A DNA stretch of 64,000 bases from Marispirochaeta aestuarii (GTDB lineage: Bacteria; Spirochaetota; Spirochaetia; JC444; Marispirochaetaceae): positions 1-64,000 of the forward strand of contig NZ_MWQY01000004.1 of NCBI RefSeq assembly GCF_002087085.1. Direction: 5' to 3'. The position numbers and the translations under genes are program-made. Within the stretch, counting starts at the first letter, position 1; every line of letters starts with the position of its first letter. Positions 6,838 through 16,075 of this stretch are shown here, piece by piece. The notes below the pieces were generated by a model. It was not told where the DNA came from, did no database searches, and worked only from the letters and a program-made list of their open reading frames with translations.

Positions 6838-7257
6838 TCAGAGACACGTGGAACAAGTGGAACGGACGGTATGTATCAGTTCTTCAGCCCGCCACGGCTT
6901 CTTGAGTACTGCGGCTACCGATGAGATGCTGCTGACCCGTTCAATTGCCGCTTTATCCGCCTGTCCGGTTATCATTATTACCTTTATTTCCGGATACGTC
7001 TGTTTGACAATCTCGATGAACTCGTCTCCCTTCATTCCTGGCATAAGCCAGTCGGAGATTATCAGAATGACATGGATCCCGTCTTTACTCAGTTCATCGA
7101 GAATACGCAGGGCATCTTCGGCGCTCTTTGCCCGTTCATAGATAAACTGGTTCCCCAGGTTTCTTTTCAGCTCCTGCTGCAGCGCAAGCAGGATAATCGC
7201 TTCATCATCGACGCATAAGATCGCTTTATCAGAAATGGATTGAGCGGACTCGGACAT
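6838..7257 (-). CDS. single-domain response regulator (CheY-like)
   Basis: This protein of about 139 residues is a stand-alone receiver. The acidic pocket is CVDDE near residue 17, the phospho-acceptor is Asp69 in IISDWLMPGMKG, the switch Thr97 is in MITG, and Lys119 is in LKKPW. The start at 7257 was chosen because it is preceded by AAGGGGAA and removes a non-homologous leader that would reach 7302. No output domain follows, so it signals by protein contact or phosphotransfer. It leads the operon that continues with the solute-binding protein and the kinase. The C-terminus is Cys-rich (CSTCL). Confidence 0.88.
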   Translation of the reverse strand: MSESAQSISDKAILCVDDEAIILLALQQELKRNLGNQFIYERAKSAEDALRILDELSKDGIHVILIISDWLMPGMKGDEFIEIVKQTYPEIKVIMITGQADKAAIERVSSISSVAAVLKKPWRAEELIHTVRSTCSTCL

Positions 7258-7462
7258 GCATTTCCCCTTGGTTATCCTTACTGATAATCTTATGGTCTTC
7301 AAGAGAGATTATCAATATAAAATGATAAGGGCATATCCGGGAAAAAACAAGACTGACAACAGATCCCCTGCATCCGCTTTTTCACGAATCCGCATGCCAT
7401 CGATTCCGTTAAAGCAGGAAAATACCCTTGCTATCGACGCCCCTGTATCTATACTTGGTAGT

Positions 7463-8224
7463 ATGAGAGGACGGTTTTTTCGTCTCGAAGTAATCCTCTG
7501 TCTGCTTATACTGATCCCCGGTACGGCAATGTCTCAGGCAGTACACTATGTGTTTCAGGAATATAAACCCGCCAACTACCTGGATGAGTCGGGACAGCCC
7601 GCCGGTTTTTTCGTTGATATTATCCGTGAAGCAGTAGAAAATCGCCTTGGTCTGGATCTGCGAATAAGCGTCTTTCCCTGGGTGCGCTGCCAGGCTTTAG
7701 TCAGACAGGGCGAAGCGGACCTTATGACTACCATCCCGACTCCGGGCCGTTTGGAATACGCCGACCTCGTGAACGTACCGATCTGGATCAAGCAATATCG
7801 ATTATATACCTACCGGGATCACCCTCGCATTCCCGAGATGCATGGTATCCGCAGCCTTGAGGAAATACGCAAGGTCCGGTTTACAGTGATCTCCTACATC
7901 GGCAACAACTGGGCAAAGACAAACCTGGAGGATATTGGCGTCCCGGTTCTGAATGCCACCTCTGTTGAAGGTATGTATCGAATGCTGATTGCCCGCCGTG
8001 GAGACATCATCGTTGACGATCCGATTCTGGTTAGAGACAATCTGAATTCTGCCGGATTGGAAAACAGGATAGTCCTTACCGAGGGCCTCGTGGAAAGTTC
8101 CGCATTCTATCCCATGATCAGCAAACAGTCCGATCTTTCCGCCAGGACCGATGAGTTTGCCGCTGCTGTGCAGGCGATGTGGGATGATGGCAGTATTGCA
8201 TCTATTATGGAGCGTTATCAGTGA
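7463..8224 (+). CDS. periplasmic solute-binding protein, family 3 type
   Basis: This protein of about 253 residues begins with a signal peptide (MRGRFFRLEVILCLLILI, then PGTAMSQA). It continues with the family 3 fold: HYVFQEYKPANYLDE, GQPAGFFVDIIREAVENRLG and GEADLMTTIPTPGRLEYADL. The frame is open back to 7256, but the 69 extra residues are not exported-protein-like and overlap the response regulator start, so 7463 was preferred. It is divergent from the kinase operon, which encodes another protein of the same fold. It may bind a related ligand or feed the same kinase. Confidence 0.8.
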   Translation: MRGRFFRLEVILCLLILIPGTAMSQAVHYVFQEYKPANYLDESGQPAGFFVDIIREAVENRLGLDLRISVFPWVRCQALVRQGEADLMTTIPTPGRLEYADLVNVPIWIKQYRLYTYRDHPRIPEMHGIRSLEEIRKVRFTVISYIGNNWAKTNLEDIGVPVLNATSVEGMYRMLIARRGDIIVDDPILVRDNLNSAGLENRIVLTEGLVESSAFYPMISKQSDLSARTDEFAAAVQAMWDDGSIASIMERYQ

Positions 8225-8268
8225 TGCAATGTTCTATTACAGCTGCCTGTACTCCTTATGCGTAAGGA

Positions 8269-8838
8269 CTATGCCTTTAATTCCCGGTACCTGAAGCAAT
8301 CGGTGGTATGGGAGTTTATCAGGCCGATGGCCTGAATATAGGCATAAATTATTGTCGGTCCCACAAAACTCATTCCCCGCTTTTTGAGGTCTCTTGAGAT
8401 CCTCTCTGACAATTCGTCTTTGGTCGGAATCTCATCTAAGACGGCGAAGTGTCTGTCTATCGGATTTCCATCCACAAATTTCCAGATAAAGGTATCGAAG
8501 CTGCCGTACTGGTGCTGGATTTCACGAAAAACCCGGGCATTCTTTACGGCGGATTGAATCTTCAATCTGTTCCGAACTATCCCATTATCCTGAAGCAGTT
8601 CCCGGATTTTCTCTTCAGAAAAAGCTGCGACTTTGACGGGATCGAACTTTTCAAAAGCCTCGCGGTAGTTCCTGCGCTTTTTCAGTATGGTGTCCCAGGA
8701 CAGTCCGGCCTGCGCCCCCTCAAGGATCAACATTTCGAACAGTCTGATATCATCGTGAACCGGCACCCCCCATTCAGTGTCATGATACTCCCTCATCAGG
8801 CTGTTCTCCGGGTTAACCCATGCACAGTGCTTTTTCAT
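8269..8838 (-). CDS. tag: DNA-3-methyladenine glycosylase I
   Basis: This 189-residue protein has the usual length of Tag. It excises 3-methyladenine from alkylated DNA as the first step of base-excision repair. Signature features are CAWVNPE and EYHDTEWGVP at the N-terminus, AGLSWDTILKKR in the middle, and HTTDCFRY at the end. The zinc ligands Cys5, His19, His and Cys near the C-terminus are all present. It stands alone, facing away from the potassium-uptake operon. Confidence 0.93.
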   Translation of the reverse strand: MKKHCAWVNPENSLMREYHDTEWGVPVHDDIRLFEMLILEGAQAGLSWDTILKKRRNYREAFEKFDPVKVAAFSEEKIRELLQDNGIVRNRLKIQSAVKNARVFREIQHQYGSFDTFIWKFVDGNPIDRHFAVLDEIPTKDELSERISRDLKKRGMSFVGPTIIYAYIQAIGLINSHTTDCFRYRELKA

Positions 8839-9103
8839 TTCCGGTTCCCCTTTTTACAGGCAGGTTGATTATGCTTCAATATAAAACTATTGTTCCATGA
8901 TTATTATCCATGAACAACCGTTTTGCATTGTTTTGCCCCCTTTTCACCACTTTTATGCGTACAGTTATCCGGTTCCGGAGCTTTTCCCAACTCCCCGGGG
9001 TATCCGGCAGGAGGGGACTGCAAAAATTACTCATCCCTCTGGAGAAATCCGTCAAATCAGTGTTTAAAAACCCTTTCTCTGCGGTTATACTTTTTCTTAC
9101 AAT
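8839..9103. other. divergent intergenic region between tag and ktrB
   Basis: This stretch must carry the promoters of both flanking units. It contains CAAT, 8 bp, ATTGTTC at 8877-8895, a partial copy of the palindrome family seen around the integron. An open frame of 65 codons (8910-9107, +) ends in a TGA that overlaps the ktrB ATG by 4 bp, but it lacks a ribosome-binding site and is not convincing. Confidence 0.35.
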
Positions 9104-10819
9104 ATGAAAAAGAACCTGATTTTGCTTCCTGTCCTGTTGAGTATTGTAGCCCTGTTTCTCGAACAGCAGGTCACCATGACGGTCTTCTGGCTTGTCATAA
9201 TAAACGCCCTGGATATTACGGTCCTGATTATCCTTGTAACAGAGGTTGTAACTGCCTTTAAGGCTGCGCCGTACAAATATATCTATATACGGCAGAATAT
9301 ATTCGCCCTGATCTTTACTGCCACCTTCGTGCTTCTCTTTGCCTACTCAAAGGTGCAGACCTTCCAGGTTCATTTTTCCCCCGAGAAGGTGGATCCCTCC
9401 CTTACTGCCGCGGTTCTGAAGAATACCTTCCTGGTGCTCAAAGTCCTGACCAGGTTTCGAAAGCTCAATACCCTCCTTGAATCCATCAGTCTCAAGCCTG
9501 CCCAGACTATGGTGCTCAGTTTTCTGCTGGTAATCCTGGTCGGCGCCCTCGTCCTGATGGTTCCCTTTACCTCGTCATCGCACAAGGGACTGCCGTTTCT
9601 GGATGCTCTGTTCACCTCCACCTCGGCGGTGTGCGTTACCGGGCTTATCGTCGTCGATACCGCCACCGCCTACTCCATCTGGGGACACATAAGCATCATG
9701 CTTCTCATCCAGATTGGAGGCCTCGGTATCATGCTTCTCTCCTATTTTTCTATCTTCGTCCTGCGCCGGGGGATAAGCCGGCAGGACAAGCTCATTGCCG
9801 CCTACATGCTGAGCCAGGACGATCTGCGCTCAATAAAGAAAACTGTAGTCGCCATCATCGGCGCAACCTTCCTTTTTGAAGCCCTGGGTACGCTGTTGTT
9901 GTATCTCTCGACCCCCTCCTTTACCGGCCCCTGGGGCGGACGTCTTTTTGCCTCCCTCTTTCACGCGGTATCCGCCTTCTGTAACGCCGGATTCGCCCTT
10001 TTCACCGACAGCCTGGAGGGCTTTAACGGAAACCTGCTGTTGAACGCCACCATAGCGCTGCTTATTATTACCGGAGGATTGAGTTTCGGCGTCCACATGA
10101 ATCTGCTGGACCTTTTCAAGCGTGACGGACGCTCCGCTTCACGGGTTCGACGGCTCTCGGTTAATTCCAGGGTGGTCCTGATCATTTCGTCGGTCCTGAT
10201 AGTTACCGGAACCCTGATCTTCTACGCCCTGGAGCATGGCGGGGTACTCAGGGAGCTCGGGACGGGGAAACAGTACCTGGCCGCCTTTTTCCAGTCCGTA
10301 ACCCTGCGCACCGCCGGATTCAACACGGTTCCCCTGGGTGCACTCGGCAGTGCCACCTATCTTTTCATGTGCCTCTTCATGTTCATCGGTGGTGCGGCAG
10401 GCAGTACCGCCGGGGGAATCAAGGTTAACAATCTCGCTGCCATGGGGGCCTACTTCCGTTCTCTGCTGAGGGAAACAAAGGAGGTCACCCTTTTTCGCTC
10501 CTCCCTGGGCAGCGATATCATTCTCAAGTCCTTTACCATCGCCACCTTCGGTCTTGTTACCGTATTTCTGGGAACTTTTATCCTGATGCTGACAGAGGAT
10601 GCCCCGGCGATAAAAATACTCTTCGAGGCAGTCTCCGCTTTCGGCACTGTCGGGCTCTCTGCGGGGATTACCGGGGATCTTTCCCCGATGGGAAAAAGTG
10701 TTATTATCATCATGATGTTTCTGGGCAGAATAGGGCCCCTGACCTTCATTGCCGCCGCCGGTTCACGTCAGGGACAAAGGGAGATACACTATCCCGGGGC
10801 GAATCTTTCGATTGGATAA
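9104..10819 (+). CDS. ktrB: KtrB/TrkH-type potassium translocating subunit
   Basis: This 571-residue membrane protein forms the K+ (or Na+/K+) pore of a Ktr/Trk uptake system. The four pore-loop repeats with their selectivity-filter glycines are visible: SAVCVTG, SAFCNAGFAL, RTAGFNT and SAFGTVGLSAG. Glycine in all four favours K+. About 130 residues with extra membrane helices precede the first repeat, longer than a minimal KtrB. The regulatory subunit follows 13 bp downstream and four more genes follow with overlaps, so this is the first gene of a large operon. Confidence 0.92.
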   Translation: MKKNLILLPVLLSIVALFLEQQVTMTVFWLVIINALDITVLIILVTEVVTAFKAAPYKYIYIRQNIFALIFTATFVLLFAYSKVQTFQVHFSPEKVDPSLTAAVLKNTFLVLKVLTRFRKLNTLLESISLKPAQTMVLSFLLVILVGALVLMVPFTSSSHKGLPFLDALFTSTSAVCVTGLIVVDTATAYSIWGHISIMLLIQIGGLGIMLLSYFSIFVLRRGISRQDKLIAAYMLSQDDLRSIKKTVVAIIGATFLFEALGTLLLYLSTPSFTGPWGGRLFASLFHAVSAFCNAGFALFTDSLEGFNGNLLLNATIALLIITGGLSFGVHMNLLDLFKRDGRSASRVRRLSVNSRVVLIISSVLIVTGTLIFYALEHGGVLRELGTGKQYLAAFFQSVTLRTAGFNTVPLGALGSATYLFMCLFMFIGGAAGSTAGGIKVNNLAAMGAYFRSLLRETKEVTLFRSSLGSDIILKSFTIATFGLVTVFLGTFILMLTEDAPAIKILFEAVSAFGTVGLSAGITGDLSPMGKSVIIIMMFLGRIGPLTFIAAAGSRQGQREIHYPGANLSIG

Positions 10820-10832
10820 ACTGGAGCAGGAA

Positions 10833-11537
10833 ATGGCAAAAGATACAGGAAAAAACTATCTGGTTGTGGGACTCGGAAGCTTCGGCAGCCGCCTCTGCGA
10901 AGTTCTCGAAGAGAAGGGCGGTACGGTTATTGCAGTAGACGCCGACGAACTCCTGATAGAACGGATAAAAAACAGCGTGACCCAGGCAGTCCACCTCGAT
11001 TCCACCGACGAAAGCCGCATGAGCGAACTGGACCTGGAGGACGTGGATGTCGGAATCGTCGCCATCGGAAACAGCTTTGAAGCGAGTATCCTGACTACGG
11101 CCATCATGAAACGCCTCGGTGTTCCCTACATCATTGCCCGCTCTCTGACGGAACTGCATCACCAGGTGCTTCTCCAGGTCGGAGCAGACGAAATAGTCAA
11201 TGTTGAAATCGACGAGGGAACACGACTGGCCAACCGCCTTATCGCTCCGGATATCCTGGACAGGATTCCCCTCTCCGGGGAGATCAGCGTGGCGGAGGTC
11301 AGAGTACCGAAGGGCTTCGTGGAGAAACAGCTGATAGAACTCGATCTTAGAAAACGCCTCCAGATCAATGTCATCGCCATCCGGCGATACAGCTACGGCG
11401 TGGACGAAATTGGCAATCCCACCAGAAGCGAAAGCCTCATTTTTCCCGGAGGGGAGGAGGTCCTTCAGGAGGAGGATATCCTGCTTATCGTGGGACGAAA
11501 CGAAAACATCTCCTCCTTCAATGAGCTGCAGGAATAA
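10833..11537 (+). CDS. ktrA: KtrA/TrkA-type RCK regulatory subunit of potassium uptake
   Basis: This protein of about 234 residues has an RCK-N Rossmann domain (YLVVGLGSFGSRLCEVL, with Asp at the end of strand 2 in AVDADE) that binds adenine nucleotides, followed by an RCK-C domain (about 140-225, ending EEDILLIVGRNENI). It gates KtrB from the cytoplasm. The ATG at 10833 was chosen because GGAGCAGG precedes it; the 28 upstream codons overlap ktrB. The next gene starts after two bases. Confidence 0.92.
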   Translation: MAKDTGKNYLVVGLGSFGSRLCEVLEEKGGTVIAVDADELLIERIKNSVTQAVHLDSTDESRMSELDLEDVDVGIVAIGNSFEASILTTAIMKRLGVPYIIARSLTELHHQVLLQVGADEIVNVEIDEGTRLANRLIAPDILDRIPLSGEISVAEVRVPKGFVEKQLIELDLRKRLQINVIAIRRYSYGVDEIGNPTRSESLIFPGGEEVLQEEDILLIVGRNENISSFNELQE

Positions 11538-11539
11538 GC

Positions 11540-12328
11540 ATGGATATCAAGAGTAACCGCTGGATTGTTCTGCTGCTGATTCTCGGCGCCCTGGGTATCC
11601 TTGCGGTGGGAGTATCGGCATATCTGTTGTTGACCGGCGCCTCGCCCGGGGCTTCCGGGGATCCGGTTTTTATAGCCCAGCGTATACTGTTTATCTCGAT
11701 TGTGGTCTTTCTTGTCTTCCTTACGGCCTGGAGCATCACCGTTTTTCGCGGCATTTCCATCGAAAAACGCCTGGACCGTCTGATCAACAAGAGCAGATAC
11801 CGCCGCCTGGACAGAAAGGCTGATTTCGCAGGATTCGGTTCTCTTGGCCCGCGATTACAGGATCTCTACAGGAGTCTTACCGACGCTAACGGAAAACTCA
11901 GCCGCAAGATAGCAGCCCAGGGGACCCTCCTGGATATTATAATCTCCAACTCGCCGTCCCTGATGCTGGTAACGGACAGCACCGGCAACGTCGTTTTCGT
12001 AAGCCGGGCCCTGCTGGAAACCCTTGAGAGGGATAAGCAGGATGTAATTAAAAAACCGGTGTCCTCAGTCTGGGAGGAGCTCAGTTTCAGCGATCTGCGA
12101 ATCTCCATGGAGGAGACCTTCTCTCATGTCAACCTTAAAGTGGAGAAATACCCCCTTACGGCATATCCGGTAGTCGGCAGCGACGGCTTGATATCCTACG
12201 TGGTATTCAACGCCGAAAAGCGGCCCTTCATGTATAGTCAGAAGGTCCAGGAAACCAGGCAGAAGGAGGTATCCCTGCAGTCCCGCCTGATGGGACTCCT
12301 CCGTCGTGGTAAAGGAGGAGCAAAATGA
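11540..12328 (+). CDS. membrane protein with cytoplasmic PAS domain
   Basis: This 262-residue protein has two membrane helices (about 9-31 and 45-67), a basic linker (KSRYRRLDRK), a short coiled segment, and a PAS fold at about 125-230 (ISNSPSLMLVTDSTGNVVFV is its opening). There is no kinase, cyclase or methyl-accepting domain after it. It overlaps corA by 4 bp and follows ktrA by 2 bp. An isolated membrane PAS protein inside an ion-transport operon suggests a sensor of redox, ligand or membrane state acting on a neighbour, but this is inference. Confidence 0.75.
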   Translation: MDIKSNRWIVLLLILGALGILAVGVSAYLLLTGASPGASGDPVFIAQRILFISIVVFLVFLTAWSITVFRGISIEKRLDRLINKSRYRRLDRKADFAGFGSLGPRLQDLYRSLTDANGKLSRKIAAQGTLLDIIISNSPSLMLVTDSTGNVVFVSRALLETLERDKQDVIKKPVSSVWEELSFSDLRISMEETFSHVNLKVEKYPLTAYPVVGSDGLISYVVFNAEKRPFMYSQKVQETRQKEVSLQSRLMGLLRRGKGGAK

Positions 12329-13389
12329 AGCGTTTCATCAATCTGTTTTCCCGCAGAATAGGCACCGTCCCGGGGACAATCATCGATGTACCCTCCAATG
12401 GCAGCCGGCCGGTGGAAATGGGGCTATTCCGTTACAATGCCGATTCCGTTGAGCAGCGACAGCTGGCTGCCGATGACTCCCTCGAGAACCTTGCACAGGA
12501 AAACCAGATACTCTGGCTGGACATACCGGGGGTTCACGACTCGGTCCTGCTGAAGAAGGTCGCCCGCCGTTTCGATATTCACCCCATTGCCGCGGAGAAC
12601 ATCCAGCATACCGGACAGCGTCCCAAGGCTGATGAATACGAGGATCAGCTCTTCCTGCTCCTTCACATGCTCACCTGGAACGGGGAAGAAAAAACCGTTG
12701 AAACCGAGCAGGTCAGCATCATAGCCGGCAAGGGCTATGTCATCTCCTTTCAGGAACATCCCGGGGACGTCTTTGATCCGGTCCGGCGACGCATCTCGGA
12801 AGGTCTGGGTCGGGTACGCCGAATGGGAGCAGACTACCTGAGCTACTCCCTGGCGGACGCGGTTGTGGACAACTACTTCCTGGTTATGGAGGACCTGCAG
12901 GAGGAGTTTGAAGAGCTTGAAGAACAGGTCCTTTTCGAAGACGGACCGGACCCTTCAGCCAAGGTACACTCCCTCACCAGGGAGCTGCTCTCCCTGCGCA
13001 GGGCAGTCTGGCCCATGAGGGAGGCAGCCTCGGCCCTGATGCGGGGACAGATCCCCGCGATATCCGAGGAGGTCCAGATCTTCTTTCGGGATCTTTACGA
13101 TCATATTGTCCAGATTATCGACTGGATCGAGCTGATGCGGGACAGCCTGAAGGGTCTTATGGACTCCTACCAGAGCAGGGTCGGAAACTCCACGAATGCC
13201 ATCATGAGGGTCCTGACCATTGTGGCGACCATTTTCATCCCCCTGACCTTCATTGTCGGTATCTACGGGATGAACTTCCAGAGGATGCCGGAACTCTCCT
13301 GGCCCCTGGGCTATCCCATGGTCATGGCCCTTATGGCCCTGGTTGCCCTGGGAATGCTTTTCTACTTCAAGAAAAAGAAATGGCTCTGA
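12325..13389 (+). CDS. corA: CorA-family magnesium/cobalt channel
   Basis: This 354-residue protein has the standard CorA length. It has an N-terminal alpha/beta cytoplasmic domain, a long helical stalk (about 170-285), a first membrane helix with the signature YGMNFQ (GMN filter loop), and a second helix ending in a basic tail (YFKKKKWL). It forms a pentameric Mg2+ channel. It overlaps the PAS gene by 4 bp and the MFS gene by 10 bp, tying Mg2+ and K+ homeostasis into one transcript. Confidence 0.94.
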   Translation: MKRFINLFSRRIGTVPGTIIDVPSNGSRPVEMGLFRYNADSVEQRQLAADDSLENLAQENQILWLDIPGVHDSVLLKKVARRFDIHPIAAENIQHTGQRPKADEYEDQLFLLLHMLTWNGEEKTVETEQVSIIAGKGYVISFQEHPGDVFDPVRRRISEGLGRVRRMGADYLSYSLADAVVDNYFLVMEDLQEEFEELEEQVLFEDGPDPSAKVHSLTRELLSLRRAVWPMREAASALMRGQIPAISEEVQIFFRDLYDHIVQIIDWIELMRDSLKGLMDSYQSRVGNSTNAIMRVLTIVATIFIPLTFIVGIYGMNFQRMPELSWPLGYPMVMALMALVALGMLFYFKKKKWL

Positions 13390-14570
13390 CGGAACATCCC
13401 GGCGGCTATACCCTCAAGGGCCTTGTCATGCCCATTTACGCTCCCGCCTTTCTCTCCTACCTCGCCCAGGGACTGACGACCTCCTTCGTCGTGCTTTATG
13501 CCCTTCAGCTCGGAGCCGGTCCCGGGGCCGCCGGGGTAATCGCGGCCCTCCAGCACCTGGGAACTCTCTTTTTTGATATACCCGCCGGTCGATTTACCGA
13601 ACGCTTCAACCTGAAACGGGTGTACATGTTCAGTACACTGTTCCTGGGGATTTTTCTTTTCCTGATCTGGTTCCTCGACTCCCTTCCCTTTCTGATTATG
13701 CTGCTCATCGGTTTCGGTGCGGCACGGACTTCCTGGTCCATAAGCCAGGTCACCGTGGTTCGCCGGCTCGTGGACCCCGGTCTGCGGGGACGGGCACTGG
13801 CAAATATGGGAGGACTGGTACGGGCAGGATCCTTTCTCGGACCGGTCATGGGGGGGTATATTGCGGATATTCTCAGCCTGGGAGCCCTCTTTCTGAGCGC
13901 CGCTCTATGTACCTTCATCTCCACAGCACTCATACTGCTTAGAACCCCGGAAACGGAAGAAGAAAACGGAGCCCCCCCCGTCTTCCGCAGAATCCCGGAA
14001 ACTTTCCGCAGATACAGCAGAATACTCCTGAGCGCCGGTACCGGGGTTGTCATACTGGGAGTTCTCAGATCCGCCCGCCCGGTCCTGCTGCCCCTCTACG
14101 GCGAAAGTCTGGGACTCAGCCTGGGGCAGATAGGCCTGGTCATGGGATTGAGCGGTCTGGCGGATTCCCTGCTGTTCTACCCCGCCGGTATTATCTACGA
14201 TCGCTGCGGCATCAAGCGCGGAGGGGTTCTCTGTCTGGGACTCTTTTCTCTGGGCCTGATTCTGCTGCCCCTTTCCGGCGGTTTTTTCAGTTTTGCCCTG
14301 GTTTCGGTTTTCATCGGTATCGGTAACGGATTCGGCTCAGGTATCAACATGGCCATGAGCGCCATACTCGCCCCCGACGGGGAAGTCGGCGAGTTCATGG
14401 GTATCTGGCGCCTCTTTACCGATGCTGGTGTGTTCTCCGGCCCCCTGGCCGTGGGGCTCATAACGGCAGCTCTCAGTCTTGCCGCCGCCCCCTTGGCCCT
14501 GGGGGCTCTGGGACTGGCCGGAGCCCTCTATTTTCAGTACTCTGTACACGAAAGCAATGAAAAGCCTTGA
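13380..14570 (+). CDS. major facilitator superfamily transporter
   Basis: This 396-residue protein has about 12 membrane helices. Landmarks are the cytoplasmic loop after helix 2 (GRFTERFNLKRVYM, a variant of the MFS GxLaDRxGrr motif), a second such loop (GIIYDRCGIKRGG) in the C-terminal half, and glycine-rich helix packing. The substrate cannot be told. It overlaps corA upstream and the cyclase-like gene downstream, which suggests co-expression. Confidence 0.85.
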   Translation: MALTEHPGGYTLKGLVMPIYAPAFLSYLAQGLTTSFVVLYALQLGAGPGAAGVIAALQHLGTLFFDIPAGRFTERFNLKRVYMFSTLFLGIFLFLIWFLDSLPFLIMLLIGFGAARTSWSISQVTVVRRLVDPGLRGRALANMGGLVRAGSFLGPVMGGYIADILSLGALFLSAALCTFISTALILLRTPETEEENGAPPVFRRIPETFRRYSRILLSAGTGVVILGVLRSARPVLLPLYGESLGLSLGQIGLVMGLSGLADSLLFYPAGIIYDRCGIKRGGVLCLGLFSLGLILLPLSGGFFSFALVSVFIGIGNGFGSGINMAMSAILAPDGEVGEFMGIWRLFTDAGVFSGPLAVGLITAALSLAAAPLALGALGLAGALYFQYSVHESNEKP

Positions 14571-16029
14571 AGATTATGGTCCCGACACATCACCCTACGA
14601 GCTCTTCGAGCACCTCTATAACAGGGTAATCAGCCGTTCCATCAGGAGCTTCTCAAAACTCATGGAATATGTCAGCGCCCTGCCCAGGACCGAGCCGAAC
14701 CTGCGGGTGTTCCGAAAAATTTTTCACCTCATCAAGGAACTGAACTGGGGCGTTTTTGCCCCTCTGGACGAAAAGGAGTTCCCCGGACTCTGGAAGGAAC
14801 TGGTTTTACCCTTTTCCGGAATTTCCGGCACCGGGGACCTTAAGCGGAACACCTCGATATCCACGGTCTACGCTGCAATTCTCGATATTCACGGCTACTC
14901 CGCCTTTTGCCTGAAGAACCGCCGGAACCTCTCCATGCTGATGCTGCTGGACGAGTGTATCCAGGAAGACATCCGCAGGATTTCCAAAAACTTCGGCACC
15001 TTAAGCTGGCGCAGCGAAGGGGATGCGATAATCCTGATTTCCGACGATCCCAGGGGAATCAGCTCCGCGGCGGTCAATATCGCCGACTACTTTTCCAGGC
15101 GCAGGATTGTAAAGAGCAAGAAACTGCAGGAAAGCCGTATCGTCCATAAAATCATCCTGCCGGATATGGCGGTTTCCGCCGGAATCGCCGGAGGCAGAGC
15201 CTATACCCCCCTGGTGATCACCCGGGACGGCGACATCTCCGGCGACATCATCAATACCGCTGCCAGGCTCCAGGGCTTTGCCAACACCCTTGCCCCGACG
15301 GAGACCAAGATTCTCGCCACCAACCATGTGGTTCACCAGCTGCAGAAGGAGCGCCCGGGAGCTGAATCCGATCTGCTGGACGAGGTAGGATACTTCAACC
15401 TTGGCAGGTTCCAGTTCAAGGGGATGGAAATAACGGTCTTCGAGATTCTGTTCAGGAACTCCCAGAAGGAAAAGCTGATCTACCAGGGTCATCTGCTCAA
15501 GCTCTATTCAGCCATCGAAAAGGAACGCTGGCGGGACCTGATTTTTACCTCCCTGGTAAATGTCTTTGCCAGGGTCATAAGCTCCGCCAGGCAGATAAAA
15601 ATCGGGGAGGTCTCCAGAAGCGAGCTTTTGAATAAATGTTCCCGGGCATTGAAGCTGTACAAGTCCGGCACCGATTACCACCGCCCCATCGCCATTCTGC
15701 GGGAACTGCGGGAATCCCTTGCCCATCTTCGCAATGCAGACCCCATTCTCGGAATATACACCGATCAGATTCTCGAAAAATACAGCATGATAGAACACCA
15801 GTTCCATGACTATCTGGAAGAGCATCTGCCGGAAATGATCAACAAATTCCTGGACCTTCAGCAGCGGGACCTTTTTCTGAAAGCCTCAAAAAGCAGAGAG
15901 ATTTACGATCAGCTGAAGCAGAAGGGACTCGATGAAATGATGAAGGAAAACCAGAAATATACCTGGTACCGAATCATTGACGAGGAACGGGAGACCCTGA
16001 GCAGCCGCATCCACATAGGCAAAAAATAG
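14557..16029 (+). CDS. class III adenylate/guanylate cyclase-like protein
   Basis: In this protein of about 490 residues, residues 104-310 carry a class III nucleotidyl cyclase domain. Metal-binding Asp110 is in AAILDIHGYSAF, Asp156 is in WRSEGDAIIL, and the transition-state Asn233/Arg237 pair is in GDIINTAARLQG. The flanking N-terminal 100 and C-terminal 180 residues are helical and unrecognised; there is no membrane segment. An expected base-specifying Lys was not identified with certainty, so cAMP versus cGMP is open. The ATG at 14557 overlaps the MFS gene by 14 bp. Its place in the K+/Mg2+ operon hints at cyclic-nucleotide control of ion homeostasis. Confidence 0.82.
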   Translation: MKSLEDYGPDTSPYELFEHLYNRVISRSIRSFSKLMEYVSALPRTEPNLRVFRKIFHLIKELNWGVFAPLDEKEFPGLWKELVLPFSGISGTGDLKRNTSISTVYAAILDIHGYSAFCLKNRRNLSMLMLLDECIQEDIRRISKNFGTLSWRSEGDAIILISDDPRGISSAAVNIADYFSRRRIVKSKKLQESRIVHKIILPDMAVSAGIAGGRAYTPLVITRDGDISGDIINTAARLQGFANTLAPTETKILATNHVVHQLQKERPGAESDLLDEVGYFNLGRFQFKGMEITVFEILFRNSQKEKLIYQGHLLKLYSAIEKERWRDLIFTSLVNVFARVISSARQIKIGEVSRSELLNKCSRALKLYKSGTDYHRPIAILRELRESLAHLRNADPILGIYTDQILEKYSMIEHQFHDYLEEHLPEMINKFLDLQQRDLFLKASKSREIYDQLKQKGLDEMMKENQKYTWYRIIDEERETLSSRIHIGKK

Positions 16030-16075
16030 AAAAGCTGCCCCTTTCCTCCGCATTCCCCGGGGTGTATACTTAATC

